Shown: positions 24,244 to 33,091 of the stretch, in pieces
Position numbering within the stretch: position 1 is the first letter of the stretch
Layout of the letters: the number at the start of each line of letters is the position of its first letter
NCBI GenBank assembly: GCA_008364785.1
Contig: VTTJ01000005.1
Span: 1-64,000, forward strand
Length of the DNA: 64,000 nt
Origin: Bacillus sp. BGMRC 2118
Lineage (GTDB): Bacteria > Bacillota > Bacilli > Bacillales > SA4
Direction: 5' to 3'
Notes under the pieces: generated by a model
What the model was told of the DNA's origin: nothing
Database searches by the model: none
Seen by the model: only the letters and a program-made list of their open reading frames with translations
Position numbers and translations under genes: made by a program

Positions 24244-24726
24244 CTATATTACGGGAGTTTGAACTAATTCATTTTGAAGCTTCTTAAACGAGATGTACAT
24301 GGCAACTCTCCAAGGAATGATCATACCTAATGCAAGTAAGTAGAACATACCGCCTAGCTCACCAATGTCAATTGTATTACTCAAGAAAGATTTCAATACA
24401 ATACGAAAAATTAATAGCCCAACTAATATAAAGACAAATGCTTTTGATCGCTTTAAATAAATTTCATTTTCTTTTACTTCAAACTGAGATGTCTTAATTA
24501 ATAGGATTGAAAATAAGATACCCACACTAAAAGCTTCTACTATCTCAAGAGGCGTAACACGGAACATCGGAAATAGAAACATTAGAGAGCCTGTACTCAT
24601 AAAAAGGGGTGGTAATATTATTTTCTTAACTGATGCCGGTTTTTCAGCTGCCTTCATTCGTATAAATATAGCCAAAATAGCCATCAAAGTTGCAAGTATG
24701 GTTGAAATTATAAGCAATGTTACCAA
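24244..24726 (-). CDS. CcdC-type membrane protein (YneJ-like)
   Basis: A 160-residue protein with four to five membrane helices and the ends typical of the YneJ/CcdC family (LPPLFMSTGSLMFLFP; PWRVAMYISFKKLQ). In Bacillus the gene accompanies ccdA and yneI, as here. A role in c-type cytochrome maturation has been proposed from location but not shown. It lies about 90 bases after yneI. Confidence 0.82.
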   Translation of the reverse strand: MVTLLIISTILATLMAILAIFIRMKAAEKPASVKKIILPPLFMSTGSLMFLFPMFRVTPLEIVEAFSVGILFSILLIKTSQFEVKENEIYLKRSKAFVFILVGLLIFRIVLKSFLSNTIDIGELGGMFYLLALGMIIPWRVAMYISFKKLQNELVQTPVI

Positions 24727-24815
24727 TCCTTTTATTTAAATATGCAATATCTTCTATTATACCTCAATGCATTGAAAAAGCCATTTAAGAAAATCTTAAA
24801 TGACTTATCTACTAG

Positions 24816-25175
24816 TTAACTTAATACCCGTTTAATTGCTTCTAGTACACGGTTTTCTTCAAAGGGCTTGACGATAAAGTCCTTTGCACCAGCTTCAATT
24901 GCTTCTACAACCATCTTTTGTTGTCCCATAGCAGAACACATAATGACCTTGGCCGAAGAATGGTTCTGTTTAATTTCTTTTAACGCATCAATACCATTCA
25001 TCTCTGGCATTGTTATATCCATTGTCACTAAGTCTGGTTGCAGCTGATTAAAAAGGGATATAGCTTCTTTTCCATTTTCCGCTTCCCCTACTACCTCGTG
25101 GTTCCCTTTTTCAAGAATGGTGGAAAGTGTCATTCTCATGAATTTAGCATCATCTACTACAAGAATCCTGGCCAT
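24816..25175 (-). CDS. single-domain response regulator (CheY-like, YneI type)
   Basis: A 119-residue receiver domain with no output domain. It has the acidic pair VVDDAK, phospho-acceptor Asp in LVTMDITMPEMNG (about residue 54), the conserved Thr/Ser position as MCSAMG and Lys in FIVKPF. The ATG at 25175 has AGGGGGAAC upstream; the longer frame reaches back into mrpB without protein-like sequence. Its partner kinase is not in the window. The location matches yneI of B. subtilis. Confidence 0.88.
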   Translation of the reverse strand: MARILVVDDAKFMRMTLSTILEKGNHEVVGEAENGKEAISLFNQLQPDLVTMDITMPEMNGIDALKEIKQNHSSAKVIMCSAMGQQKMVVEAIEAGAKDFIVKPFEENRVLEAIKRVLS

Positions 25176-25212
25176 GTCTAGTTCCCCCTTTTTCCTGACC
25201 GATTGTATCTTT

Positions 25213-25641
25213 TTATTCGGCACGGTCCTCTGCAATTGATAGTATAATTGTCATCGTTACACCAACGACAGTTAAATAAACTCCGATATCAAATAATACC
25301 GCTGTTGCTAAATGAGTCTTACCTAGTATAGGCAGATAAAAGTATTCATCAGTATGACTCAGGAATGGCTGATCAAAGAAAAATGATCCAACCCCTGTCG
25401 CAAGTGCAATAGCTAGTCCGAGTCCAATAAGAAAAATAAAATTAATTCGTGTCAATTTCTTAATAGGCGCAATTCCATATGTAATGTACATCAGTATTAA
25501 CGCACCAGCTGTCATTAGCCCTCCAATAAAGCCACCACCTGGCATGTTGTGACCAGCAAGGAAAAGCTTAAAAGAGAAAGCTAATATAATAAATACAATA
25601 ATATTGGTGGTAGTTTTGAGAATTAGATCATTCGTTCTCAC
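25213..25641 (-). CDS. orphan MrpB/MnhB-type antiporter subunit
   Basis: A 142-residue membrane protein with four helices and the MnhB pattern TTTNIIVFIILAFSFKLFL, then GHNMPGGGFIGGLMTAGALI and LFDIGVYLTVVGV. MrpB is normally one of seven subunits of a Na+/H+ antiporter complex, but no other mrp gene is near. It lies between ccdA and yneI, which are adjacent in B. subtilis, so it looks inserted. It may serve a complex encoded elsewhere or have another role. Confidence 0.85.
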   Translation of the reverse strand: MRTNDLILKTTTNIIVFIILAFSFKLFLAGHNMPGGGFIGGLMTAGALILMYITYGIAPIKKLTRINFIFLIGLGLAIALATGVGSFFFDQPFLSHTDEYFYLPILGKTHLATAVLFDIGVYLTVVGVTMTIILSIAEDRAE

Positions 25642-25719
25642 TCTCTCACTCCTAACTTATGGTAATACATGTAGTCTCTTTATTATAATACAATTTCATC
25701 CATGATGGAAAAAAAATAT

Positions 25720-26427
25720 CTAGAAACCAGTAAATCCACCAAACATATTCGTAAAGAAAATAGTAATTCGTGTCATCCAATCAAAGAAAAGGAAGATTCC
25801 CATCACAATCATGAAGTACCCGCCTACTCTCATAATGATACCATTATGCTTCTTAATCCATTGAAGTTGGCCGATAAAAAATGAAAGAATAAAAAAAGGA
25901 ATGGCAAATCCTAATATATATGCGACCATATAAATCACACTAGACGCAGGATTCGTGGCTGCTAATGCAAATACAGATAATAAAATCGGACCTGTACATG
26001 GCGTCCAACCAGCTGCAAAGGCAAGACCTATCACAAATGAGCCGAAATAACCGGCAGGTCTATTTTTCACATTCACTCTATGATCTTTCATCATAAATTT
26101 TGGAGTAAATACTCCAATAATGACAAGTCCCAGGAAGACAATTAATATTGCACCAATTTGACGGATCAAGTTATTATAATCTGCAAAAAACGATCCAATA
26201 AATGTAGCTGAATATCCGATTGCAATAAAAATAACAGAAAAACCTATTAGGAAGAATAATGTATGTAAAAAGCTTTTTCTTCTTAGCATTGCATTATCAC
26301 TTTTCAGATCACTTACACTCATTCCTGTTATGTAAGACAAAAAGGCTGGATATAAAGGCAAGCAGCATGGTGAAATAAAGGATAAAAACCCTGCTCCAAA
26401 TGCTAAAAATAAATTAATATCGGTCAA
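25720..26427 (-). CDS. ccdA: cytochrome c biogenesis / thiol-disulfide transmembrane protein CcdA
   Basis: A 235-residue protein with six membrane helices that passes electrons from cytosolic thioredoxin across the membrane for cytochrome c maturation and spore envelope assembly. The two redox cysteines are in [16 protein letters not shown] (about residue 20) and [13 protein letters not shown] (about residue 142). It begins the ccdA-mrpB-yneI-ccdC run and is divergent from the Spo0E-like gene. Confidence 0.94.
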   Translation of the reverse strand: MTDINLFLAFGAGFLSFISPCCLPLYPAFLSYITGMSVSDLKSDNAMLRRKSFLHTLFFLIGFSVIFIAIGYSATFIGSFFADYNNLIRQIGAILIVFLGLVIIGVFTPKFMMKDHRVNVKNRPAGYFGSFVIGLAFAAGWTPCTGPILLSVFALAATNPASSVIYMVAYILGFAIPFFILSFFIGQLQWIKKHNGIIMRVGGYFMIVMGIFLFFDWMTRITIFFTNMFGGFTGF

Positions 26428-26613
26428 TCCCTTTCACTCCTAGTTTCTTTTTTATCATTGTATCAAATCTCAGGTAGATTATCCCCTCAAAAGCTTGACG
26501 ACTTTGTGTCATACTGATGTTGAATTATCTTTTTTTCCTGAGTTTGGAGATTGAAATTATTACCATCCTTTTGTATACTTGTCCTAAAGGTTAACTGGAA
26601 AGGAACATGGCCC

Positions 26614-26781
26614 GTGAGAAAACATGAATTAGTCGAGCTTATAGAACAAAAACGCCAAGAATTAATACAAGTAGTTGCAGCAAACGGGCTTGCATCATCA
26701 ATTACAATTGAGTGCAGTAAGCAATTAGACGAGTTATTAAATACCTATAATCGAAAACACTTACAAGAAGTCCATAGTTAA
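26614..26781 (+). CDS. Spo0E-like aspartyl-phosphate phosphatase
   Basis: A 55-residue two-helix protein of the Spo0E/YnzD/YisI family, which removes phosphate from Spo0A~P and so delays sporulation. Visible are the first helix IEQKRQELIQVV, a GL turn, and the second helix TIECSKQLDELLNTYNR with the SxxLD signature (SKQLD for the usual SQELD). The GTG start at 26614 has AAAGGA upstream; the frame open from 26551 is not protein-like. A terminator follows directly. Confidence 0.85.
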   Translation: MRKHELVELIEQKRQELIQVVAANGLASSITIECSKQLDELLNTYNRKHLQEVHS

Positions 26782-26808
26782 ACTAGCCTTTATGGCTAGT
26801 TTTATTTA
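26779..26808 (+). terminator. terminator of the Spo0E-like gene
   Basis: AAACTAGCC-tttat-GGCTAGTTT followed by TATTTATT, overlapping the stop codon. Confidence 0.8.
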
Positions 26809-26844
26809 TTATATACATCGCTTACTCATAAATTTTTAAACAAA

Positions 26845-27120
26845 GAGACTTGGACATAACTTATTCATTTCCCTCAAAGACTAACAATATCAAAAATAGT
26901 ATTCGTGCACTTTATTGCTCTTTAAGTAGATAGGATGGATGAATGTGTTCGTTCCATTGCGCTACTGCCACTATGCTTTTAATATAGTATGTACATGCAG
27001 AATCATTAAAAAATCTATTTATAAACAAGTAAAGACCCGAATTATTAGACGAAAGATTTATTAAAAAATCATCTAATAGTTCGGGTTTATTATTGACTGA
27101 AATATTAATGTCCCAGTCTC
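26845..27120 (-). repeat. MITE-like repeat, family A, internally deleted copy
   Basis: A 276-base element in the opposite orientation to 13696-14061. Its ends GAGACTTGGACATAA and TTAATGTCCCAGTCTC match that element's inverted repeats, followed by shared blocks such as AACTTATTCATTTCCC, AAAGACTAACAATATC, the GTTCGTTCCATT segment and the CCCGAA hairpin at 27043-27088. The GC-rich core is missing: its two flanking GCCACT-like ends are joined at about 26966-26975. It abuts the stop codon of the exporter gene at 27124. Confidence 0.8.
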
Positions 27121-27123
27121 TTC

Positions 27124-28932
27124 TTAATTTGATACGATATCCTGAATCTTATCATTTGCTTGGTTTTGAAGTAAGTACATCTTGTAATACAAACCCTGCT
27201 TCTCAAGTAATTGTTGATGGTTGCCTCGTTCTACAATTTCTCCTTGATGCAGCACGAGTATTTGTTCTGCATCTTGTATAGTAGAAAGACGATGTGCAAT
27301 AGCTATGGTTGTTCTACCTTTTCTCATTTTCGATAGGGCTTCTTGGATGTATCCTTCTGTCTCTGTATCAATGTTGGCTGTTGCTTCATCTAACACAAGA
27401 ATTTTTGGATTGGTTGCGATTGTACGTGCAAATGCAACTAGCTGTCTTTGGCCACTGGAAAAGGTTGTTCCTCTCTCTGTTACCTCTTGGTCGTACTGCT
27501 TGGGAAGCTTCTCAATAAATTGATCAGCTTGAACGAAGCTGGCCGCACTCTTTACTTCTTCGTCGGTAATACTCTCGTCATATAATTGAATATTTTTCTT
27601 AATGGTACCTGCAAAAAGAAACGGATCTTGTAGAACTAATCCAATTTTCCTCCGAAGTTCCTGGTCTTGATATTCCTTTAACGAATTGCCATCAACTAGG
27701 ATTTCCCCTCGATTACCAATATCATAAAATCTCATGAAAAGGTTGATGATTGAACTTTTCCCACTACCCGTATGGCCGACTAATGCAACAGTTTCTCCTG
27801 GTTTAGCAGTAAAGGATATATTCTTCAATACGTCACGCTTACCATCATAGGAAAAGCTTACATTTTTAAATTCAATCTCACCATCAGAAATGACAGGATT
27901 TCCTTCCCCAATTGCAGTAGGGGCATTTTCTTCATTATCAAGTAATTCAAACACACGTGTAGCTGAGACAATTGCCTGTTGATACAGTGATAAACGCATC
28001 ATCATGTTATTAATAGGTTCAAAGAAACGATCTAAGTAGTTAACAAAGGCGTAAATAACTCCTATTTCAATTGGACTATTAAAAGAAGTAATTCCAAAAA
28101 AGCTCAAAACTAAAATAAGAGAAATTACATATACAAAATCAATAGCAGGTCTCAAGAGTAAACCATCTAATTTTATGTTACGGATTCCTGCTTTAAAATG
28201 CCCTTCATTTATATCAGAGAATTCCTTACGCAGTCTTCTTTCTTGTCTAAATACTTGTATAATTGCCATCCCTTGTAACGACTCATTAATTTTAGCATTC
28301 AATTGGCTTAACTTTTCTCTCAAATCATGATAGTAAACCGAGCTGTACTTTCGGTAGGCCTTCATAATGAAGAAAATGATTGGGATAATGACTAAGCAGA
28401 ATAAGGCTAACTTAACATTAAGTATAAACATCGCTATAAAGATACCGACCAAGAAGAAAATGTTTTGTATGAAGACAGATAATACACTCGTAAACATTTC
28501 CTTAATTGCTTCTGTATCATTTGTAACTCTTGAAACGATACTCCCACCAGGAGTTTTATCAAAAAACTTTAAACCTAGCTGTTGTACTTTAGAATAAACA
28601 TCAATTCTCAATTGTTGAATAATCTTTAACGCAATCTTATTAAATAAGAACAATTGAAAGTATTGAACAAAAACTTTTGCCACATGCACGACTACATAAA
28701 TAATGGCTAAATATAATAATGGCTCATACGGAAAATACTCTTTTACTAAGTATTCATCCAAGAATACTTTTATTATATATGGGCCTAATAGTTCAAAAAC
28801 AGTACCAAATAGTAACAATACAAATGCTATAATGATAGACTTCTTATGCGGAAAACCGTATGCAAGTAAACGCCATAAAACATTTTTCTGTTCTTTTGCA
28901 CTTGAGTGATTAGTTTTTTCATTTCCTTCCAT
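27124..28932 (-). CDS. ABC exporter half-transporter, canonical Walker B subunit (YheH/BmrD-like)
   Basis: A 602-residue half-transporter: six membrane helices (to about residue 330) and an ATPase domain. It has Walker A ALVGHTGSGKSS, Q-loop VLQDPFLFAGTI, signature FSSGQRQ in place of LSGGQ, Walker B ILVLDEATANID with the catalytic Glu, and IAHRLST. The start at 28932 (MEGNEKTNH) has GGAGG 8 bases upstream and lies 4 bases after the stop of the partner gene. The pair has the features of heterodimeric multidrug exporters such as BmrCD. The substrate is unknown. Confidence 0.88.
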   Translation of the reverse strand: MEGNEKTNHSSAKEQKNVLWRLLAYGFPHKKSIIIAFVLLLFGTVFELLGPYIIKVFLDEYLVKEYFPYEPLLYLAIIYVVVHVAKVFVQYFQLFLFNKIALKIIQQLRIDVYSKVQQLGLKFFDKTPGGSIVSRVTNDTEAIKEMFTSVLSVFIQNIFFLVGIFIAMFILNVKLALFCLVIIPIIFFIMKAYRKYSSVYYHDLREKLSQLNAKINESLQGMAIIQVFRQERRLRKEFSDINEGHFKAGIRNIKLDGLLLRPAIDFVYVISLILVLSFFGITSFNSPIEIGVIYAFVNYLDRFFEPINNMMMRLSLYQQAIVSATRVFELLDNEENAPTAIGEGNPVISDGEIEFKNVSFSYDGKRDVLKNISFTAKPGETVALVGHTGSGKSSIINLFMRFYDIGNRGEILVDGNSLKEYQDQELRRKIGLVLQDPFLFAGTIKKNIQLYDESITDEEVKSAASFVQADQFIEKLPKQYDQEVTERGTTFSSGQRQLVAFARTIATNPKILVLDEATANIDTETEGYIQEALSKMRKGRTTIAIAHRLSTIQDAEQILVLHQGEIVERGNHQQLLEKQGLYYKMYLLQNQANDKIQDIVSN

Positions 28933-28936
28933 ACGT

Positions 28937-30685
28937 CTAACCTCCATGCTCCACTAGTGATTCTAGTTGCTGCCTGTGGTACATTTCTTTATACCAACCA
29001 TCTTCTTCCATCAATTGTTCATGTTTTCCACTTTGCATAATTGTACCGTTCTCTAATACGATAATCAGATCAGCATGCTCAATCGCACTTAACCGGTGAG
29101 AAGTAATAATGGTTGTTTTACCTTCACGATTGTCTCTCAGTGATGATAAAATTGCTTCTTCCGTTTTTGCATCAACTGCAGATAATGAGTCATCTAGTAT
29201 GAGTACTTCAGGGTTCACTAGTAACGCCCTCGCAATTGAAATTCTTTGTTTTTGCCCGCCAGAAAGCGAGACACCTCGCTCACCTACTACCGTCTCATAT
29301 CCATCTGTGAATCCAACAATATCATCATGAATATGTGCAGCTTTTGCAGCATTCATAATCTCCTTCATTGTTGATGAAGGGCTTGCAAAGGAAATATTAT
29401 CACCAACTGTAGCAGAGAATAAAAAGTGATCCTGCGGAACATACCCAATTGAAGCTCTTAATGCATCGCGAGTATATTCATTAATCGGATGTTCTCCCAG
29501 TTTAATTGTTCCTTCATATCCTTCAAATTCACGAATTAATAGTTTTAACAAGGTTGTCTTACCCGCACCTGTTTTCCCTACAATCCCCAATGTCTGACCT
29601 TGCTTCAGTTGAAAGCAAATGTCCCGCAATAATGAATCTTGATCAGTTGTGTAGGAAAACTTCTCAATGTTATAGGATACATCACCCGATGGAGGTGTAC
29701 TAATTGCATTAGTGAGATCTGTAATATCTTCTTTTTCAGAGAGTAGATTTTGAACACGGTCATATGATGCTCTTCCACGTTCTACAATGTTGAATAACCA
29801 ACCAAAGGCTAGCATTGGCCATATTAATAAGCCCAAATATGTAGTAAATGATATTAATTGTCCAATCGACATTTCACCGGTCACTACGTATCTAGATCCA
29901 ACGACCACTGCAAGTATAAATGAAATCCCCACAATGAAGGAAATTGTCGGATCAAACAATGCATCAATTTTTGCCACTGCAATATTTTTGTTCACTACAT
30001 CTTCTGATTGGTCAATAAAAGATTCCGTGTCCTCTTTTTCTTGACCAAATGTTTTAATCACCTTTATCCCACTAATACTTTCTTGCACCTTATCATTTAA
30101 TGATGAAAAAGCCTCTTGTGCTTTTAGGAATTTGGCATGTAATAATGTTCCATAATGACTTGTTAAAATGGCCATAAACGGCATCGGAATTAAACATATG
30201 AGTGTCAACTTCCAACTAATTGTTGCTGCCATTGTAATAATAACAAAACCACCAGTAATAATTGAATCAGCCAATGTTAAAACACCAGATCCTGCTGTTT
30301 GTTGAATGGCTTGCAGATCATTCGTCGAATGCGCCATCAAATCTCCAACTCTACGACGTTGGTAAAAGTTTTGAGACATCTTCGTAAAATGTTCATACAG
30401 CTGATTTCTCAGTAGTCTTGCCAATCTAACCGAAGAACCAAAGATCATAATTCTCCAAAAGTAACGTAACACATAAATAGCTATTGCCATTGCAAACAAG
30501 GCAATTAGCCACGTACTTAGAATTTCTTTAGATAAAGTGTTGTCATTTATATGATCCACTACAATTCCAATAACCTTTGGAGGAAGTAATTGCAGAACCC
30601 CAACAAAAACTAAAAGTATGATCCCCGTACTATACGCTCTTCCTTCTGCTTTAAAGAACCACCATAAGTCTTTAAATACACTCAT
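28937..30685 (-). CDS. ABC exporter half-transporter, degenerate Walker B subunit (YheI/BmrC-like)
   Basis: A 582-residue half-transporter with six membrane helices. Its ATPase has Walker A GIVGKTGAGKTT, signature LSGGQKQRISIARAL, and Walker B VLILDDSLSAVDA, where Asp replaces the catalytic Glu. Together with the FSSGQ signature of the next gene this makes one of the two ATP sites degenerate, as in BmrC/BmrD and TM287/288. The N-terminal FKDLWWFFKAE resembles YheI. It is the first gene of the pair. Confidence 0.88.
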   Translation of the reverse strand: MSVFKDLWWFFKAEGRAYSTGIILLVFVGVLQLLPPKVIGIVVDHINDNTLSKEILSTWLIALFAMAIAIYVLRYFWRIMIFGSSVRLARLLRNQLYEHFTKMSQNFYQRRRVGDLMAHSTNDLQAIQQTAGSGVLTLADSIITGGFVIITMAATISWKLTLICLIPMPFMAILTSHYGTLLHAKFLKAQEAFSSLNDKVQESISGIKVIKTFGQEKEDTESFIDQSEDVVNKNIAVAKIDALFDPTISFIVGISFILAVVVGSRYVVTGEMSIGQLISFTTYLGLLIWPMLAFGWLFNIVERGRASYDRVQNLLSEKEDITDLTNAISTPPSGDVSYNIEKFSYTTDQDSLLRDICFQLKQGQTLGIVGKTGAGKTTLLKLLIREFEGYEGTIKLGEHPINEYTRDALRASIGYVPQDHFLFSATVGDNISFASPSSTMKEIMNAAKAAHIHDDIVGFTDGYETVVGERGVSLSGGQKQRISIARALLVNPEVLILDDSLSAVDAKTEEAILSSLRDNREGKTTIITSHRLSAIEHADLIIVLENGTIMQSGKHEQLMEEDGWYKEMYHRQQLESLVEHGG

Positions 30686-30795
30686 GTTCGCACCACCCTA
30701 GTAACTTATCGAACATTAGTTTAGCACAGAATGGTCTAAAAATGGAGAAAACAAAACTGAAATATCTAAATTATTTATGATATAAAAATTTTGCA

Positions 30796-30827
30796 AATAA
30801 AAATCACCACAGTAGATACTGTGGTGA
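30796..30827 (-). terminator. terminator of selU
   Basis: TCACCACAGT-agat-ACTGTGGTGA, followed on the minus strand by TTTTTATTTG, 8 bases after the selU stop. Confidence 0.85.
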
Positions 30828-30835
30828 ACACGTCA

Positions 30836-31906
30836 TTACACATATAATAAATCGTTAACAATATGTTTTATCACATCTTTAACTTTTTGAACTCCTTCAG
30901 GAACAGACTCAATAAACAGGGTATGGATTTCAGTCTCATACCGCTGTGAAGTATAGTCATACCTAGGATCGTAATATTCTTTCAGTAAGATCAAGACAAT
31001 ATGGTATATATCCTTTTCTTGTAAATACTTAGTGATTTGTTCAAATATGTCTTGGTGTAACCTTTTCTTCAAGTGATGGATGGCTTCTTGAAACTGATCA
31101 AAATGAAGATCGAAACGGTATGCATCGCATATATTTCGGGCTCTTTTTTCTAACTCCATTTCAATATGAATTCTAACACCGTTTTCTTTTCCTTTTAAGA
31201 GGAATTCTGGAAGTACGACTGCTCCAATTCGTTTACTCTCTGCTTCTATAATATAATAAGGTGAATTTCTAAGCTCAAGTAAACGTTGAAACAATAAACT
31301 TTCAAATTCTTTTTGACTTTTAGGTTCTAGCCCAATATGGCCAAAGATAGATCCTCTGTGATTTACTAACCTTTCTAGATTAATAACCGGGTACTCCTCC
31401 TCTTCAAGGATTGTTAATATATCCGTTTTGTTTGTACCCGTAAGTCCTTCAAGGACGATGTAACGCTTGTTCTGATGACTGGCTTCTTCTAGGTTTTGCA
31501 TAATTAATTGACGGTAGGAGCGTATTCCACCTTCTAGCTGAAGGATCGGTAAATCCATCATTCCCATAACAGAAGCGATCGATTTACTCCGCATACCTCC
31601 ACGCCAGCAGTACACGACCATTGGCTGATCTGTGTATTGGTCGTGTAACTGTTTCACTTCATGATATAGTGAAGAGAGCTTTGAGCCTAGTATTTCCATT
31701 CCTCGGTCCTTTGCAAACTCTCTACCTTTTTGTTTATATAGTGTACCAACCTCTGCTCTTTCAGCGTCAGAGAAAATGGGCATATTTACAGCACCTGGGA
31801 TATGGAATTCTTGAAATTCACTTGGGGATCTAACGTCAATCATGGGATACGAATTTTCTAGTATATCATTTATTTGTATAGTAGGAACTGTATGTTTAGG
31901 CTTCAT
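30836..31906 (-). CDS. selU: tRNA 2-selenouridine synthase
   Basis: A 356-residue protein (also MnmH/YbbB). The N-terminal rhodanese domain carries the catalytic Cys in VVYCWRGGMRSKS (about residue 99), followed by a P-loop ATPase-like domain. It replaces sulfur by selenium in 2-thiouridine at tRNA position 34, using selenophosphate from SelD; the selenium locus at 1.3-11.6 kb therefore supplies it. The P-loop reads GLTGTNKT, with Asn where GxxxxGK(T/S) needs Gly, an oddity worth checking. It has its own terminator; the ribosome site is weak (AGGAAAGAG about 13 bases upstream). Confidence 0.93.
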   Translation of the reverse strand: MKPKHTVPTIQINDILENSYPMIDVRSPSEFQEFHIPGAVNMPIFSDAERAEVGTLYKQKGREFAKDRGMEILGSKLSSLYHEVKQLHDQYTDQPMVVYCWRGGMRSKSIASVMGMMDLPILQLEGGIRSYRQLIMQNLEEASHQNKRYIVLEGLTGTNKTDILTILEEEEYPVINLERLVNHRGSIFGHIGLEPKSQKEFESLLFQRLLELRNSPYYIIEAESKRIGAVVLPEFLLKGKENGVRIHIEMELEKRARNICDAYRFDLHFDQFQEAIHHLKKRLHQDIFEQITKYLQEKDIYHIVLILLKEYYDPRYDYTSQRYETEIHTLFIESVPEGVQKVKDVIKHIVNDLLYV

Positions 31907-31965
31907 ATGTTTGTTTCATCTCTTTCCTTATCTAACTATTGCTTATTATACGTCTGTTAAGACCA

Positions 31966-31994
31966 AAAGAAAAGCACCCCCAAAAGGAGTGCTT
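31966..31994 (-). terminator. terminator of yneF
   Basis: On the minus strand AAGCACTCC-tttt-GGGGGTGCTT followed by TTCTTTTGG. Confidence 0.75.
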
Positions 31995-32001
31995 GTCCAA
32001 C

Positions 32002-32220
32002 TTATTTCATTTGTTTGTTCATTGCTTGCATCATTTGGTTGATTTTCTTTTGAGACGGTTTTTGTCCCATTTGCATCATCATAACCCTTAACATTTGTTC
32101 GTTAATAGGTGGGTTTTTCTTTAAGTAATTCATCATGTATTGTCGTGCTATGAAAAAACCTAGTGCCACACCACCAACAAGTGCTACAACACTGATTAAG
32201 ATCCATACCCATGTATCCAT
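32002..32220 (-). CDS. yneF: UPF0154 membrane protein YneF
   Basis: A 72-residue protein with one N-terminal membrane helix ([20 protein letters not shown]) and the family segment [20 protein letters not shown] followed by a basic, methionine-rich tail. It matches YneF, whose B. subtilis neighbours tkt and yneE (sirA) are alongside here. The function is unknown. AAGGAGGAAGT precedes the ATG. Confidence 0.93.
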   Translation of the reverse strand: MDTWVWILISVVALVGGVALGFFIARQYMMNYLKKNPPINEQMLRVMMMQMGQKPSQKKINQMMQAMNKQMK

Positions 32221-32294
32221 CTTACTTCCTCCTTCAAGTTGTCTATCTTACAGTTTACTAAATGTATTTCGATTATACAATATGAAAGTAGCAT

Positions 32295-32735
32295 TTACAC
32301 AAATTTTCGTTGTTTAATTGGTGAAACCCATCCAAATCGCTTTTGCATAAAATCAATCGCCAAGAATCTTGAATCCCACTTTCGTAATAAATCAAAGAAG
32401 ATCATTTCTGCTTCATAGTTTCCTTCACCAACTAGACTAATTGAGCGCTCATTTACTAACAATCTAGCCTTACTTTTTCCATTTTGTAGTGTTAAACAGT
32501 GCCCTTCTTTTGTTACCTCATAGTTCATATTATTGCTCAATTCAATATTTATAAACTGATTGATATGTATACCAGGTATCGATTTCGTTATATACTCCAT
32601 TTGTTTTATTAAAATAGAATGATGAGCTTGAGTCCCATCATATAATTCCTTAAATAACCTATAAAACATACCCTCTCGTCCATAGTAATGATAAGCGAAC
32701 TCTTCCTCTATCCAAAAAATTGTATATTCTCTCAC
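32295..32735 (-). CDS. sirA: sporulation inhibitor of replication SirA
   Basis: A 146-residue protein that binds DnaA during sporulation and blocks new replication rounds in B. subtilis. Recognised by REYTIFWIEEEFAYHYYGRE at the start, GNYEAEMIFFDLLRKW, and the C-terminal AIDFMQKRFGWVSPIKQRKF. The GTG start at 32735 has GGAGG 9 bases upstream; the frame extended to 32879 adds 48 residues with no match. It sits between yneF and tkt, its B. subtilis location. Confidence 0.9.
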   Translation of the reverse strand: MREYTIFWIEEEFAYHYYGREGMFYRLFKELYDGTQAHHSILIKQMEYITKSIPGIHINQFINIELSNNMNYEVTKEGHCLTLQNGKSKARLLVNERSISLVGEGNYEAEMIFFDLLRKWDSRFLAIDFMQKRFGWVSPIKQRKFV

Positions 32736-33003
32736 GAAATCAAACCTCCATTCTAACCATATATGTCTAATAATAAGACAATATAACTGAGATGGTTGTC
32801 TACTTATGGAAAGAACTTTCACTTCTTTTGTCGAAAGATCCAATTTTGATATAGAAGAGGGTTGGTGTTGGTAATACAAAAATACTATCGCAGTGCATAT
32901 CCCTCATACCTAATCCATACAAGACTTCTGAGAGGAGTCTATAGGAACTTATTTATGCACTTCCACTGGTAAGGGCTAGCATCTATATGTACTTTTAACA
33001 AGT

Positions 33004-33051
33004 TAAAAACCCGAACTAATTTACCTCTAAGAAGGATAATTAGTTCGGGTT
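33004..33051 (-). terminator. terminator of tkt
   Basis: AACCCGAACTAATT and AATTAGTTCGGGTT form a 14-bp stem with TTTTTAAC following on the minus strand. The arm sequence is close to the CCCGAA hairpin inside family A repeats. Confidence 0.85.
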
Positions 33052-33091
33052 ACTTAAGTTAAAACACTTTCGTCCGAGTCTCTTGCTGATT

